From: Caldilineaceae bacterium
GTDB lineage: Bacteria; Chloroflexota; Anaerolineae; Caldilineales; Caldilineaceae
Direction: 5' to 3'
Assembly: GCA_020634755.1 (NCBI GenBank)
Contig: JACKBC010000054.1
Location: forward strand, 1-44,919
Length of the DNA: 44,919 nt
Shown piece after piece: positions 22,569 to 30,795 of the stretch. Made by a program: the position numbers and the translations under genes. The number at the start of each line of letters is the position of its first letter. The first letter of the stretch is position 1. The notes under the pieces are model-generated. The model worked only from the letters and a program-made list of their open reading frames with translations, searched no databases and was not told the origin of the DNA.

Positions 22569-23621
22569 ATGGCGTTTCTTGAACTGAACAATATTCGCAA
22601 AGAATTCGGGCGCTTTGTGGCGGTGGAAGCGTTTAATTTGCAAGTGGAGCGCGGGGAGTTTGTCTCCTTTTTGGGGCCGAGCGGCTGTGGCAAGACAACA
22701 ACGTTGCGGATGATTGCGGGCTTCGAGTTGCCGACTACCGGGCAGATCACGATAGATGGCCAGGAGATGACCTACACGCGCCCCAATGCGCGCAATATTG
22801 GCATGGTCTTTCAATCCTACGCCCTTTTTCCAAATATGACCGTTGCCGGCAACATTGGCTTTGGGCTCAAGGTGGCGGGCAAGGCGGCCGCCGAGATCAA
22901 GGAGCGGGTAGCCGAAATGTTGCAGCTCATTGGATTGGCCGATTTGGGTGAACGCTACCCCTATCAGCTCTCTGGTGGCCAGCAACAGCGGGTGGCGCTG
23001 GCGCGGGCGCTGGCGATTCGTCCACAATTGCTCCTGTTGGATGAACCGCTCTCGGCATTGGACGCCAAAATTCGCATGAATCTGCGCAATGAAATCCGCT
23101 CGATCCAACGGCAGCTGGGCATCACAACGATCTATGTCACCCACGATCAAGAAGAGGCCCTGTCCCTTTCCGACCGGATTGTGGTTATGAGCGCAGGACG
23201 TATGGAGCAAGTGGGCAGCCCCTTTGAGATCTATAATTTCCCGCAGACCCGCTTTGTAGCCTCCTTTGTGGGCACTCTCAACATTGTGCCCGCCACCGTG
23301 GTAAACGGCGCGCGCGGAGAAGTGCAGATTGACGGCCAGCAGATCACGCTGGCGGCCGGCATTGACGGCGTGCCCAACGGGGCGCAGGTGACCGTGGCGC
23401 TGCGGCCAGAGGCGCTTTCACTAAGTGAATCCGGGGCCAACCGGTTGGTGGGCCATGTAGAGAATATCGCCTTTCTCGGTTCCATTGTGCGCATCTATAT
23501 TCGCCTCGATGAAACGCTCCTCTCGCTCGACGAATTTAACAATCCGCATCTCACCCTGCCGGCCATCGGCGCTGCGACCACGATTTACTTCCCACTCGAG
23601 GCCGGGCTGATCCTGCCGTAA
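22569..23621 (+). CDS. ABC transporter ATPase
   Basis: A 350-residue ATPase. Walker A GPSGCGKTT is at 36-44, the Q-loop is in MVFQSYALFPN (Q82), the signature LSGGQ is at 134-138, Walker B LLLLDEP is at 154-160, and the H-loop is in VTHDQEEA. A C-terminal regulatory TOBE-type domain (about 240-350, VTVALRPEALSL) places it in the spermidine/iron/maltose importer class. It powers uptake through the two permeases upstream. The genome-wide order SBP-permease-permease-ATPase is complete here. A short hairpin follows at 23697. Confidence 0.95.
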   Translation: MAFLELNNIRKEFGRFVAVEAFNLQVERGEFVSFLGPSGCGKTTTLRMIAGFELPTTGQITIDGQEMTYTRPNARNIGMVFQSYALFPNMTVAGNIGFGLKVAGKAAAEIKERVAEMLQLIGLADLGERYPYQLSGGQQQRVALARALAIRPQLLLLDEPLSALDAKIRMNLRNEIRSIQRQLGITTIYVTHDQEEALSLSDRIVVMSAGRMEQVGSPFEIYNFPQTRFVASFVGTLNIVPATVVNGARGEVQIDGQQITLAAGIDGVPNGAQVTVALRPEALSLSESGANRLVGHVENIAFLGSIVRIYIRLDETLLSLDEFNNPHLTLPAIGAATTIYFPLEAGLILP

Positions 23622-24182
23622 GCAAGCTCGTCTACCGCAAGCCGGAGGATGAATAGGTGACAAAGTGAATTTGACAGGCTCAATCACCTTATCATTTTCA
23701 AGAGACCATTCTCTTGAAGCAACGCATTCCACAAGTGAGTGGAATGGATCTGTGCATCGCACCGGTCGCCGAGAATGAGACGAAACAGATACGTCTGTGC
23801 CGGTGCGTCGCACACTGTCCTTGCGAACCGTTCTGGTCAACCCGTGTGCGACGCCCGGTCCACAAGCGGGCCGGGCGCTTCATCTGCATTGGGACCGTGC
23901 GACACACCTTACCTCCACTCGGGGCCAGAAAGATGCGGGAATGCAGAGCTCTTTAAGATGGCGCCGCGGTTGGGAATGTCGTTCGGCTATCCGCACTGGT
24001 GGATAACCGCGGCCGCGGTTTTACGCTGGACGTGGCCGGATTTATCCGTTGCTAATACACTGTTCGCGATGTCCCTAAACTTGGAAGGCGCCTTACTTGG
24101 GGTTTTGGCAGAGTTATAGTATCCTTAACTGACTATTGTTAATTTTTGCACAATTACCACGCGTACAACTTAAACCTCACAT
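23622..24182. other. 561-bp gap between the ABC operon and the Mrp operon
   Basis: No gene is supported. TTCAAGAGA-CCAT-TCTCTTGAA at 23697-23718 is a compact 9-bp hairpin, a candidate terminator of the ABC operon though lacking a T-run. ATTCCAC-AAGTGA-GTGGAAT follows near 23726. GC-rich segments around 23800-23900 share the GTGCGTCGCAC core of the element at 14862-14975. The dispersed repeat copy 2 is at 24035-24067. An AT-rich stretch (24115-24182) probably carries the promoter of mrpA. Confidence 0.55.
24035..24067 (+). repeat. dispersed repeat, copy 2 (GCCGGATTTATCCGTTGCT)
   Basis: Near-identical to 19155-19187 over 33 bp, with differences clustered in the middle of the right half. It lies about 115 bp upstream of mrpA. 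Confidence 0.7.
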
Positions 24183-26540
24183 ATGTTGCTGACTTGTCTT
24201 GCCCTACTTGCCATTGCCAGCGTCGCTATTTGGCCCCTACGTCCTCATCGATATTCCTTTGCCGGCTGGCTGGCCGCTCTACCGCCAGCCTTTATTACCC
24301 TCTGGTTAATTACCCAAATCAATGGTGTGGCGGCGGGACAACCCCTTGTTGAAACCTATGCCTGGGCTGCCGATTTGGGGCTGGAGCTGAGCCTGCGGCT
24401 GGATGGATTGGCGCTCTTTTTTGGGCTCATCATTGCCGGCATTGGCGCAGCCGTGGCGCTCTACACGGCCTATTATCTGGAGGACGACGCGCGCCAAGGC
24501 TACTTTTATACGCTGCTCTATCTCTTTATGGCCAGCATGCTGGGGCTGGTGTGGGCAGATAACCTGCTGCTGCTCTTTATCTTTTGGGAAGGCACCAGCT
24601 TTACCAGCTATTTAATGGTGGGCTATTACTACGAAGACGACGCGGCGCAGGAAGGCGCCCGGCGTGCGCTGCTGGTGACCGGCATGAGCGGGTTGGCCAT
24701 GCTGGCTGGATTGGTCCTGCTGGGCCAGGCCGTCGGCAGCTATAGCGTTAGCCAAATCATTGCGGCGCCGCGCGCGGATTTACCGATTTACGAGGCCGCC
24801 CTGATACTCATTTTGCTTGGCTCCTTTGCCAAGTCGGCCCAGTTCCCCTTCCACTTCTGGTTGCCGGGCGCCATGGCGGCGCCAACGCCGGCCAGCGCCT
24901 ATCTCCATTCGGCCACCATGGTCAAAGCCGGTATCTATCTGCTGGCGCGTCTGCACCCAGCCCTGAGCGATAGTGCGCTGTGGTTTTGGGCGCTGCTCCT
25001 CGTGGGCGGCATCACCTTTCTGCTGGGCGCGGTCAGCGCGCTGCGTTATTATGATCTCAAGCAGATTTTGGCTTACGCCACGGTGAGCCAATTGGGCGCG
25101 CTGGTCATGCTGCTGGCATTTCACACCACAGAGGCCTACATTGCAGTGGTGGTGGGCATTTTGGCCCACGCGCTTTACAAGGGGCCGCTCTTTATGTTGG
25201 CCGGTGTTGTCGACCACGCCACAGAGACGCGCGATGTGCGCCATTTTGCCGGCTTGGGGCGCATGTTGCCGGCGGTGGCGGTCATTACCACGTTGGCGGC
25301 CTTTTCCATGGCCGGCTTTCCGCCCTTCTTTGGTTTCTTGGCCAAGGAAACTCTGCTGGAAACGCTCTTTCATCACGCCGCAGAGACCGGCAGCCTGCTG
25401 GGCTGGGGATTTGTGGGTCTGGCGGCGCTAGCGGGTATCTGTTTTGTGGCCTACACCCTCTACCTGCTATACGAAGCGTTTGTCAGCCGAGAAAGCAGTG
25501 GATTTGAGCCCGCCGTTGTGCATCATGCGCCGAGCTGGGGCTTTTTGACGGCGCCGCTTCTGCTCACGCTGATTGGAACCCTATTTCCCTTTGTGGTTGG
25601 GCTGGTTGAAAAGTTGGTGCTCTCCCCACCGGCCACGGCCATTGCCGGCAGCGCCGTAGACGTTCACCTGGCGCTGTGGCACGGATTTACGCCGGTTTTC
25701 ATGACGAGCCTGGTCGTGATCGGCGCCGGCATTTTACTCTTTCTGGCGCGCAACCCAGTTCGCAGCCTGCTGGAAAGCACGCCGCCCTGGCTCAATGGCG
25801 TTTACCAATTTAACCGCTTGTACAAAGGCATGTTTGCCCTGGCCACGTGGACCACGCGGCAGATTCAGGGCGGCACATTGGCTTCGCAAGCCAGCGTCGT
25901 TCTGGGCGTAGCGGTTTTGATGCTGCTCTACGCGCTGAGCCAGCTGCACTGGGCGACCGATCTGCGCATTGATTGGGGCAACTTGCCCCACTGGCCCGAG
26001 CTAACAACCGCCACCTTGGCTATTATTGCGGCCTTCGTTACCGTACGCACAGAGACGCGGCTCAACGCCATTATCAGCATTGGCGTGGTGGGCGTGACCA
26101 TGACGCTCTTCTTTGTATTTTACGCCGCGCCCGATTTGGCCTTGACCCAGCTGTTGATCGAAGTGCTGACGGTGGTGCTGTTGATTTTGGTCTTTCACAA
26201 AGTACCGCCGGTGGTGCGTCCGCCGCTGCCACAGTCGGTGTGGATACGCAACCTGGTCGTATCGTGCGCCGTGGGCTTTCTGGGCTTTATGCTGGTGCTC
26301 ATAAGCGCCGGCGCGCCCTACGCCCCCTCCATTTCGCCCTTCTTCAGCTTAAATTCTGTGCCGCTGGCCCATGGCGGGAACATTGTCAACGTAATTCTGG
26401 TTGACTTCCGCGGTTTTGATACGTTGGGTGAAATTACGGTGCTGGCCATTGCGGCGCTGGGCGGCTATGCGCTGCTGCGCGCTTCGCGGCTGCGCGTGAC
26501 GCTACACCGGGGACGGCCAGATGAAGAAGAGCAGGGTTAA
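24183..26540 (+). CDS. mrpA: Mrp Na+/H+ antiporter subunit A (MnhA/MrpA)
   Basis: A 785-residue polytopic membrane protein, the size of group-1 MrpA. The NuoL-like core contains Glu136 in FIFWEGTSFTSYLM and Lys217 in AKSAQFPFHFWLP, followed by the family signature GAMAAPTPASAYLHSATMVKAG. These residues carry the ion/proton path. The C-terminal quarter (about residues 580-760: LTQLLIEVLTVVLLILVF, then DFRGFDTLGEITVLAIAALG) corresponds to the MbhD/MbhE-like extension. It works with MrpB-G in a sodium(or potassium)/proton exchange complex for pH and salt homeostasis. No clear ribosome site precedes the ATG. It leads the seven-gene operon. Confidence 0.95.
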   Translation: MLLTCLALLAIASVAIWPLRPHRYSFAGWLAALPPAFITLWLITQINGVAAGQPLVETYAWAADLGLELSLRLDGLALFFGLIIAGIGAAVALYTAYYLEDDARQGYFYTLLYLFMASMLGLVWADNLLLLFIFWEGTSFTSYLMVGYYYEDDAAQEGARRALLVTGMSGLAMLAGLVLLGQAVGSYSVSQIIAAPRADLPIYEAALILILLGSFAKSAQFPFHFWLPGAMAAPTPASAYLHSATMVKAGIYLLARLHPALSDSALWFWALLLVGGITFLLGAVSALRYYDLKQILAYATVSQLGALVMLLAFHTTEAYIAVVVGILAHALYKGPLFMLAGVVDHATETRDVRHFAGLGRMLPAVAVITTLAAFSMAGFPPFFGFLAKETLLETLFHHAAETGSLLGWGFVGLAALAGICFVAYTLYLLYEAFVSRESSGFEPAVVHHAPSWGFLTAPLLLTLIGTLFPFVVGLVEKLVLSPPATAIAGSAVDVHLALWHGFTPVFMTSLVVIGAGILLFLARNPVRSLLESTPPWLNGVYQFNRLYKGMFALATWTTRQIQGGTLASQASVVLGVAVLMLLYALSQLHWATDLRIDWGNLPHWPELTTATLAIIAAFVTVRTETRLNAIISIGVVGVTMTLFFVFYAAPDLALTQLLIEVLTVVLLILVFHKVPPVVRPPLPQSVWIRNLVVSCAVGFLGFMLVLISAGAPYAPSISPFFSLNSVPLAHGGNIVNVILVDFRGFDTLGEITVLAIAALGGYALLRASRLRVTLHRGRPDEEEQG

Positions 26541-26671
26541 TCCCCGTGGCGATAGTGCGGCTGTGGTGCAGTGCGGCTGTAGTGCACCTTCGCTATCACC
26601 AATTTACCATGGCCCTGCGTCAGGCGGCAATGCCCCTTGACAAGCCACCTGCCTTTTGATTGGGAACTTGA

Positions 26672-27085
26672 ATGCCAGAGCTATATTTACGCTTATTAGA
26701 TCGAATTATGACGCCGGTGCTGCTGGTCTTTTCCATTGTGCTGCTGCTGCGTGGGCACAATGAGCCGGGCGGCGGTTTTATTGCCGGGCTGGTGGTAGCA
26801 GCCGCTTTTGAGTTACAGATTTTGAGCCGTGGCGAAGCGGTGGTGCGTGGCTCTATTGGCGCCTATTTGCAGCCGCTGATTGGCATCGGGTTGAGCATAG
26901 CCGCGCTATCGGCCACGCTGGGCGTTTTGTATGGCAACTTTTTCAAAGGCGTCTGGTGGGATCTGCATTGGGGCGCGGTTAGCCTGGAATTGAGTACGCC
27001 GCTCTTTTTTGATATTGGCGTCTTCATGGTCGTCTTTTCGATTGTCACTTCCTATTTACTGGGGTTGAGCCAGCGTGAAGAATAA
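26672..27085 (+). CDS. mrpB: Mrp antiporter subunit B
   Basis: A 137-residue membrane protein with four segments, beginning MTPVLLVFSIVLLLRGHNEPGGGFIAGLV, where the G-H-N-x-P-G-G-G-F motif is diagnostic of MnhB. The C-terminal SLELSTPLFFDIGVFMVV is also conserved. It lies 131 bp after mrpA, which is unusually far, and its stop abuts the ATG of mrpC with no gap. It is an essential subunit of the Mrp complex. Confidence 0.95.
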   Translation: MPELYLRLLDRIMTPVLLVFSIVLLLRGHNEPGGGFIAGLVVAAAFELQILSRGEAVVRGSIGAYLQPLIGIGLSIAALSATLGVLYGNFFKGVWWDLHWGAVSLELSTPLFFDIGVFMVVFSIVTSYLLGLSQREE

Positions 27086-27646
27086 ATGAACATTTTAATG
27101 ATGGCCCTGGTGGTGGGCGTGCTATTTGCCACCGGCACCTATTTAATATTGCGCCGCCGGCCGATTCGCCTCATTTTGGGCTTGGGCTTGCTGAGCCACG
27201 GCGTGAATCTGCTGCTCTTTAGCCTGGGCGGCGCCGAGCGCGGCCTGCCGCCCATTGTGGTGGACAAGGCCGCCTTTACGGGCGACATTAGCGGCTTTGT
27301 GGATCCGCTGCCGCAAGCCCTTATCTTGACCGCCATTGTCATTGGCTTCGGCGTAACGGCATTTACGGTGGTGCTGGTCAATCGCCGCCACGCGTTGGCG
27401 GAGGAAGCTGTGGCCGACGTGCCCGTGGTAGCTTCGCGCAAGGTGGTCGATCCTTTTGCGCCAATGGAACATTACAGCGGCGGGCTGGATGCAGATCCGG
27501 ATGACTACGAATGGCTGGAATATAGCGTTTCGGATGAGCTAAGCAGAGCGCGCCAGCGGATTCATGAACATGCGGCAGCAGATGCACAGCTGGATGAACC
27601 GACCGGCAGCGGGAAAGCCAACAACATGAACGAGGAGTCGGATTGA
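27086..27646 (+). CDS. mrpC: Mrp antiporter subunit C with a long hydrophilic tail
   Basis: A 186-residue NuoK-like subunit. Three membrane helices cover about residues 3-100, with IRLILGLGLLSHGVNLLLFS and DPLPQALILTAIVIGFGVTAF as the conserved NuoK/MnhC segments. Residues about 108-186 are a charged extension (DPDDYEWLEYS..., ARQRIHEHAA) that typical 110-115-residue MrpC proteins lack. Its start codon directly follows the mrpB stop, and its stop overlaps the mrpD ATG (TGATG), so translation is coupled. The tail may be cytoplasmic and interact with other proteins, but nothing identifies a partner. Confidence 0.93.
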   Translation: MNILMMALVVGVLFATGTYLILRRRPIRLILGLGLLSHGVNLLLFSLGGAERGLPPIVVDKAAFTGDISGFVDPLPQALILTAIVIGFGVTAFTVVLVNRRHALAEEAVADVPVVASRKVVDPFAPMEHYSGGLDADPDDYEWLEYSVSDELSRARQRIHEHAAADAQLDEPTGSGKANNMNEESD

Positions 27647-29223
27647 TGACGCTTTCGCCCAATTGGCTGGCGGCCCCCATTGTAATCCCCATGCTGACGG
27701 CGGCCCTGAGCCTGGCCTTTACGCGTTGGAACCGACGCACCGCGGCCAAGCGGCAGCGCAACCTGGCCGCGATTGCCATTGGCCTGAATCTGCTCGTGGC
27801 GCTGCTGCTGCTGGTCTATACATTAAGCGGCAATCGGCTGGTCTTGCAGATGGGCGGCTGGGCCGCGCCGTTTGGCATTACGGTCATCGCCGATGGCCTT
27901 ACCGCCATTCTGTTGACCTTGACCGGTCTGGTGGCGGCGGCCATGTTGCCCTTTGCCGTGGGCACGCTGGATCAGCGCGAGCGCATGAGCTTCTATCCGC
28001 TCATGCTCTTCTTGTTAATGGGCGTAAATGGCGCCTATCTGGCCGGCGATCTCTTTAATCTATACGTCTTTTTTGAGGTGCTGCTCATGTCCAGCTTCGT
28101 GTTGCTGACGCTGGGCGGGCAGGCCGGGCAGATCAATGGCGGTATTCGCTATGTGGTGCTAAACCTGGTGGCGTCGGTGCTCTTTTTGGCCGCGGCCGGG
28201 CTGGCCTATGGCGCGCTGGGCACGCTCAACATGGCGCACTTGGCCCTACGCATTCCACAGGCCCCCGTGGCGGTACAGACCCTGCTGGCCGGGCTGCTGC
28301 TGATTGCTTTTAGCAGCAAGGCCGCGCTATTTCCCCTTTTCTTTTGGCTGCCCAGCAGCTATCATACGCCGCACCCCGTGGTAACGGCCTTCTTTGGCGG
28401 CCTGTTGACCAAGGTGGGCATCTATGCGCTTTTTCGCACTTTTACGCTGCTCTTCCCGCTCTACTTGGTTGAATGGCAAAGCCTGCTTTTGACCATTGCC
28501 GGGCTGACAATGCTAACCGGCGTCCTGGGTGCGCTGGCGGCCAACACCATGCGCCGCGTGCTCAGCTTTCAAATCATTAGCCAGGTGGGCTATATGGTCA
28601 TGGGGCTGGGGTTGGCGGGTAGCAGTGATGCTACTTTGGCCAGCTTTGGCATGGCCGCGGGTATTTTCTATTTGATTCACCACATGGTGGTGGAAGTGGC
28701 GCTGCTCATGGTGGGCGGCGCCACCGAGCTAGAAGTCATGAGCGGCAGCCTGTTGCAGCGCCGGCTGGGCGGCCTCATGGGGCGGCGCCCCGCATTGGCG
28801 GTCATCTTTTTTGTGGCGGCCTTTGCGCTGGCGGGGATGCCGCCCACCAGCGGCTTTGTCAGTAAGTTGAGCTTGTTACAGAGCGCGCTGCAAAACGGGA
28901 ATTACGTGATTGCCGGCGTCAGCTTGCTGGTGGGCGCGTTGACGTTGGTGAGCATGGCGCGGCTGTGGCAGCACGGTTTCTGGGGCAAAGCCACTGAGCC
29001 CATCTATCCCACGGCGCCGTTGAGCAGCGTCAGCGGTCGCTGGCTGACGTTGACGCCCATTGCGGCGCTGCTGACGTTGAGCCTGACCATTGGCCTCTAT
29101 AGCGCACCATTTTTCCGCTGGTCCAGCACCGCGGCCCAACAGGTGCTAGATCGTGAGGGGTACATTCAAGCCGTGGCGCCCACAGATGAGATCCACTTTA
29201 TGGGAGGAGAAGCCCATGACTAA
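27646..29223 (+). CDS. mrpD: Mrp antiporter subunit D
   Basis: A 525-residue NuoN/NuoM-like membrane antiporter subunit with about 14 segments. The signature features are FNLYVFFEVLLMSSFVLL (the Glu that parallels MrpA Glu136), FSSKAALFPLFFWLPSSYHTPHPVVTAFF, with lysine and the PHP motif in place, and KVGIYALFRTF. The start is taken as the ATG at 27646, overlapping the mrpC stop and preceded by GAGGAG; a TTG three bases upstream is unlikely. The gene end overlaps mrpE by 8 bp. It carries one of the two ion-translocating channels of the complex. Confidence 0.95.
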   Translation: MTLSPNWLAAPIVIPMLTAALSLAFTRWNRRTAAKRQRNLAAIAIGLNLLVALLLLVYTLSGNRLVLQMGGWAAPFGITVIADGLTAILLTLTGLVAAAMLPFAVGTLDQRERMSFYPLMLFLLMGVNGAYLAGDLFNLYVFFEVLLMSSFVLLTLGGQAGQINGGIRYVVLNLVASVLFLAAAGLAYGALGTLNMAHLALRIPQAPVAVQTLLAGLLLIAFSSKAALFPLFFWLPSSYHTPHPVVTAFFGGLLTKVGIYALFRTFTLLFPLYLVEWQSLLLTIAGLTMLTGVLGALAANTMRRVLSFQIISQVGYMVMGLGLAGSSDATLASFGMAAGIFYLIHHMVVEVALLMVGGATELEVMSGSLLQRRLGGLMGRRPALAVIFFVAAFALAGMPPTSGFVSKLSLLQSALQNGNYVIAGVSLLVGALTLVSMARLWQHGFWGKATEPIYPTAPLSSVSGRWLTLTPIAALLTLSLTIGLYSAPFFRWSSTAAQQVLDREGYIQAVAPTDEIHFMGGEAHD

Positions 29224-29737
29224 AGTTGACATGCGACACGGGCGTCTGGGGTGGCTCGTCCTCTTCTTGATCAACGTCATTGTGGCGCTGATCTGGGCTT
29301 CCTTTATGCAAGCGGGGCTGCTCGATTTTCTAGTGGGCATGGCCATTGGGGCGCTGGTGCTGACTATTTTCGAGCCATCTTACGGTCGCTTAATAGTGCG
29401 CATGATTAGTTTTGCCATTTACGTGGCTTTTGCCATTTTAGTCAGCAATTTTCGGCTGGCCTGGACGGTCATTCAGCCGCGGCAGCGGATGCAGGAGCGC
29501 ATTGATCCCGGCATTGTGGCCATTCCACTCACCATTGAGAGCGAACTCGGCATCATTGTGCTGGCATCGGTAATTACGCTCACCCCGGGCACGCTCACCG
29601 TGGATCTCGGTGAAAACGCCGCCGGTGAACGCGTCCTGTTTGTCCACAATTTGATGGTGGGTGATCCAGACGCTTTTCGGATGGAGATTCAGGAAACCTT
29701 TGAAAAGCGCATTTTGCAAATTATTGCCGAAGCATAA
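29216..29737 (+). CDS. mrpE: Mrp antiporter subunit E
   Basis: A 173-residue membrane protein with N-terminal hydrophobic helices (LGWLVLFLINVIVALIW, LLDFLVGMAIGALVLTIF) and the conserved soluble C-terminal part ELGIIVLASVITLTPGTLTVDL, the signature of MnhE. The ATG at 29216 overlaps the end of mrpD by 8 bp and follows GGAGGAG. A 284-bp gap with repeat elements separates it from mrpF, breaking the otherwise tight operon. Confidence 0.95.
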   Translation: MTKVDMRHGRLGWLVLFLINVIVALIWASFMQAGLLDFLVGMAIGALVLTIFEPSYGRLIVRMISFAIYVAFAILVSNFRLAWTVIQPRQRMQERIDPGIVAIPLTIESELGIIVLASVITLTPGTLTVDLGENAAGERVLFVHNLMVGDPDAFRMEIQETFEKRILQIIAEA

Positions 29738-29746
29738 CAGAAGACA

Positions 29747-29765
29747 ACTTACGCAGCACCCGTGA
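29747..29765. repeat. half copy E of the TTACGCA MITE-like family
   Basis: ACTTACGCAGCACCCGTGA matches the left end of copy B (ACTTACGCAGCGCCCGTGG) for 19 bp with two differences. No matching right end is present nearby, so it is a broken remnant lying 10 bp after mrpE. Confidence 0.6.
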
Positions 29766-29880
29766 CTCATCAGGCCGTAATTCATCAGGGACGCAAAGCG
29801 CCGCCGCACTAATATCATTTGGCTCTGCCAAGACCAAGCGTGAATCATTCTTTTACGCTGAGAAACGAAAATCATTCGTG

Positions 29881-29957
29881 ACTATCCAGCCGTAGCCTGA
29901 GCTTGCCGAAGGCGTAGGCGGGCTTCGACAAGCTCAGCCCTCGAACACCTGGATAGT
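29881..29957. repeat. 77-bp nested inverted-repeat element between mrpE and mrpF
   Basis: The outer ends are ACTATCCAG / CTGGATAGT and the inner arms are CTGAGCTTGCCGAAG and CTTCGACAAGCTCAG. The flanks carry a near-duplicate AATCATTCGTG / AATCATTCATG, compatible with an insertion that duplicated its target. The element would form a strong hairpin within the operon mRNA. Confidence 0.65.
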
Positions 29958-30021
29958 TACAATCATTCATGGCTTTCGCAACCGCAGTTGGTATACCTAT
30001 AGGGAACGATTTTGAATCATC

Positions 30022-30303
30022 ATGACGCCATTTGAACTTGGTTTTGAAATCTTGCTCATCGTCTTGAGCCTGTCGCTGCTGCTCTGTTTTATCCGGCTCT
30101 ATCTGGGACCGGATGTACCGGACCGCACAATATCGTTTGATCTGATTGCTTCCCATGCTGTGGGGATGTTTGCGCTGTATGCCGTGCGCACCGGCTCGCG
30201 CGAGTTGCTGGACGGCGCCATTGTGACGACGCTGCTGGGCTTTTTGGGCACGCTGATGCTGGCGCGCTATTTGGAACGCCGCGGCTTGCAGGAGGAGGAG
30301 TGA
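30022..30303 (+). CDS. mrpF: Mrp antiporter subunit F
   Basis: A 93-residue protein with three membrane segments. The central GPDVPDRTISFDLIASHAVGM is the conserved MnhF/MrpF motif (P-D-R), followed by DGAIVTTLLGFLGTLMLARYLERR. Length is standard. Its last codons encode a Glu-rich tail that doubles as the ribosome binding site (GGAGGAGGAG) for mrpG. Confidence 0.93.
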   Translation: MTPFELGFEILLIVLSLSLLLCFIRLYLGPDVPDRTISFDLIASHAVGMFALYAVRTGSRELLDGAIVTTLLGFLGTLMLARYLERRGLQEEE

Positions 30304-30305
30304 AC

Positions 30306-30647
30306 ATGTCTTTGTTCGAAGCTGTGGTTTTGACCATTGCCGGCGTGGGCGTCCTTTTTATGCTGATCAGCGCCGTGGGTATTTTGCGCCTGCCCGATGT
30401 GTTTGCGCGCATGCACGCCGCCGGCAAAGCCGCCACGTTGGGAGTCAGCTGCCTCTTGCTGTCGGCGGGCCTTTTTTTTGGCGAAGGCTGGTTTTGGCGC
30501 ATGGCCGTGCTGATTGTGCTCTTCTTTGTGACCGCGCCCATTGCCACCACCGCCATGGCGCGGGCCGCCTATTACGCCGCGCCCCTGGACCGCTTTGAGT
30601 TGCGCTACGATGAGATGGCGGAGGGAGATGATAAGGTGAGAGGGTGA
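30306..30647 (+). CDS. mrpG: Mrp antiporter subunit G
   Basis: A 113-residue membrane protein with three segments. GVGVLFMLISAVGILRLPDVFARMHAAGKAATLG contains the diagnostic LPDxFxRxHAAxKxxTLG of MnhG. The ATG at 30306 follows GGAGGAGGAG five bases upstream; a GTG at 30300 would leave no spacing. The final residues DDKVRG and the stop TGA lie inside the GGTGAGAGGGTGA minisatellite that starts at 30634, so the gene end has been captured by a repeat array. Confidence 0.93.
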   Translation: MSLFEAVVLTIAGVGVLFMLISAVGILRLPDVFARMHAAGKAATLGVSCLLLSAGLFFGEGWFWRMAVLIVLFFVTAPIATTAMARAAYYAAPLDRFELRYDEMAEGDDKVRG

Positions 30648-30697
30648 CTAGGTGAAAGGGTGACTAGGTGAAAGGGTGACTAGGTGAAAGGGTGACT
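30634..30697 (+). repeat. 16-bp minisatellite, left part (four units)
   Basis: Four units of AGGTGAAAGGGTGACT (the first AGGTGAGAGGGTGACT) run from 30634 to 30697. They overlap the mrpG stop codon. The array continues at 31902 on the other side of the IS630 element, showing that the element inserted into a pre-existing array. Confidence 0.92.
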
Positions 30698-30795
30698 AAA
30701 GTAAAATCAAATAGAAAACGGTAGTTTGTGAGCAGTTGGTGTATACTTCTTGTCATGCGGAAAAACGTGAGCAGAGGACAAGGAGAAAAGTCAGC

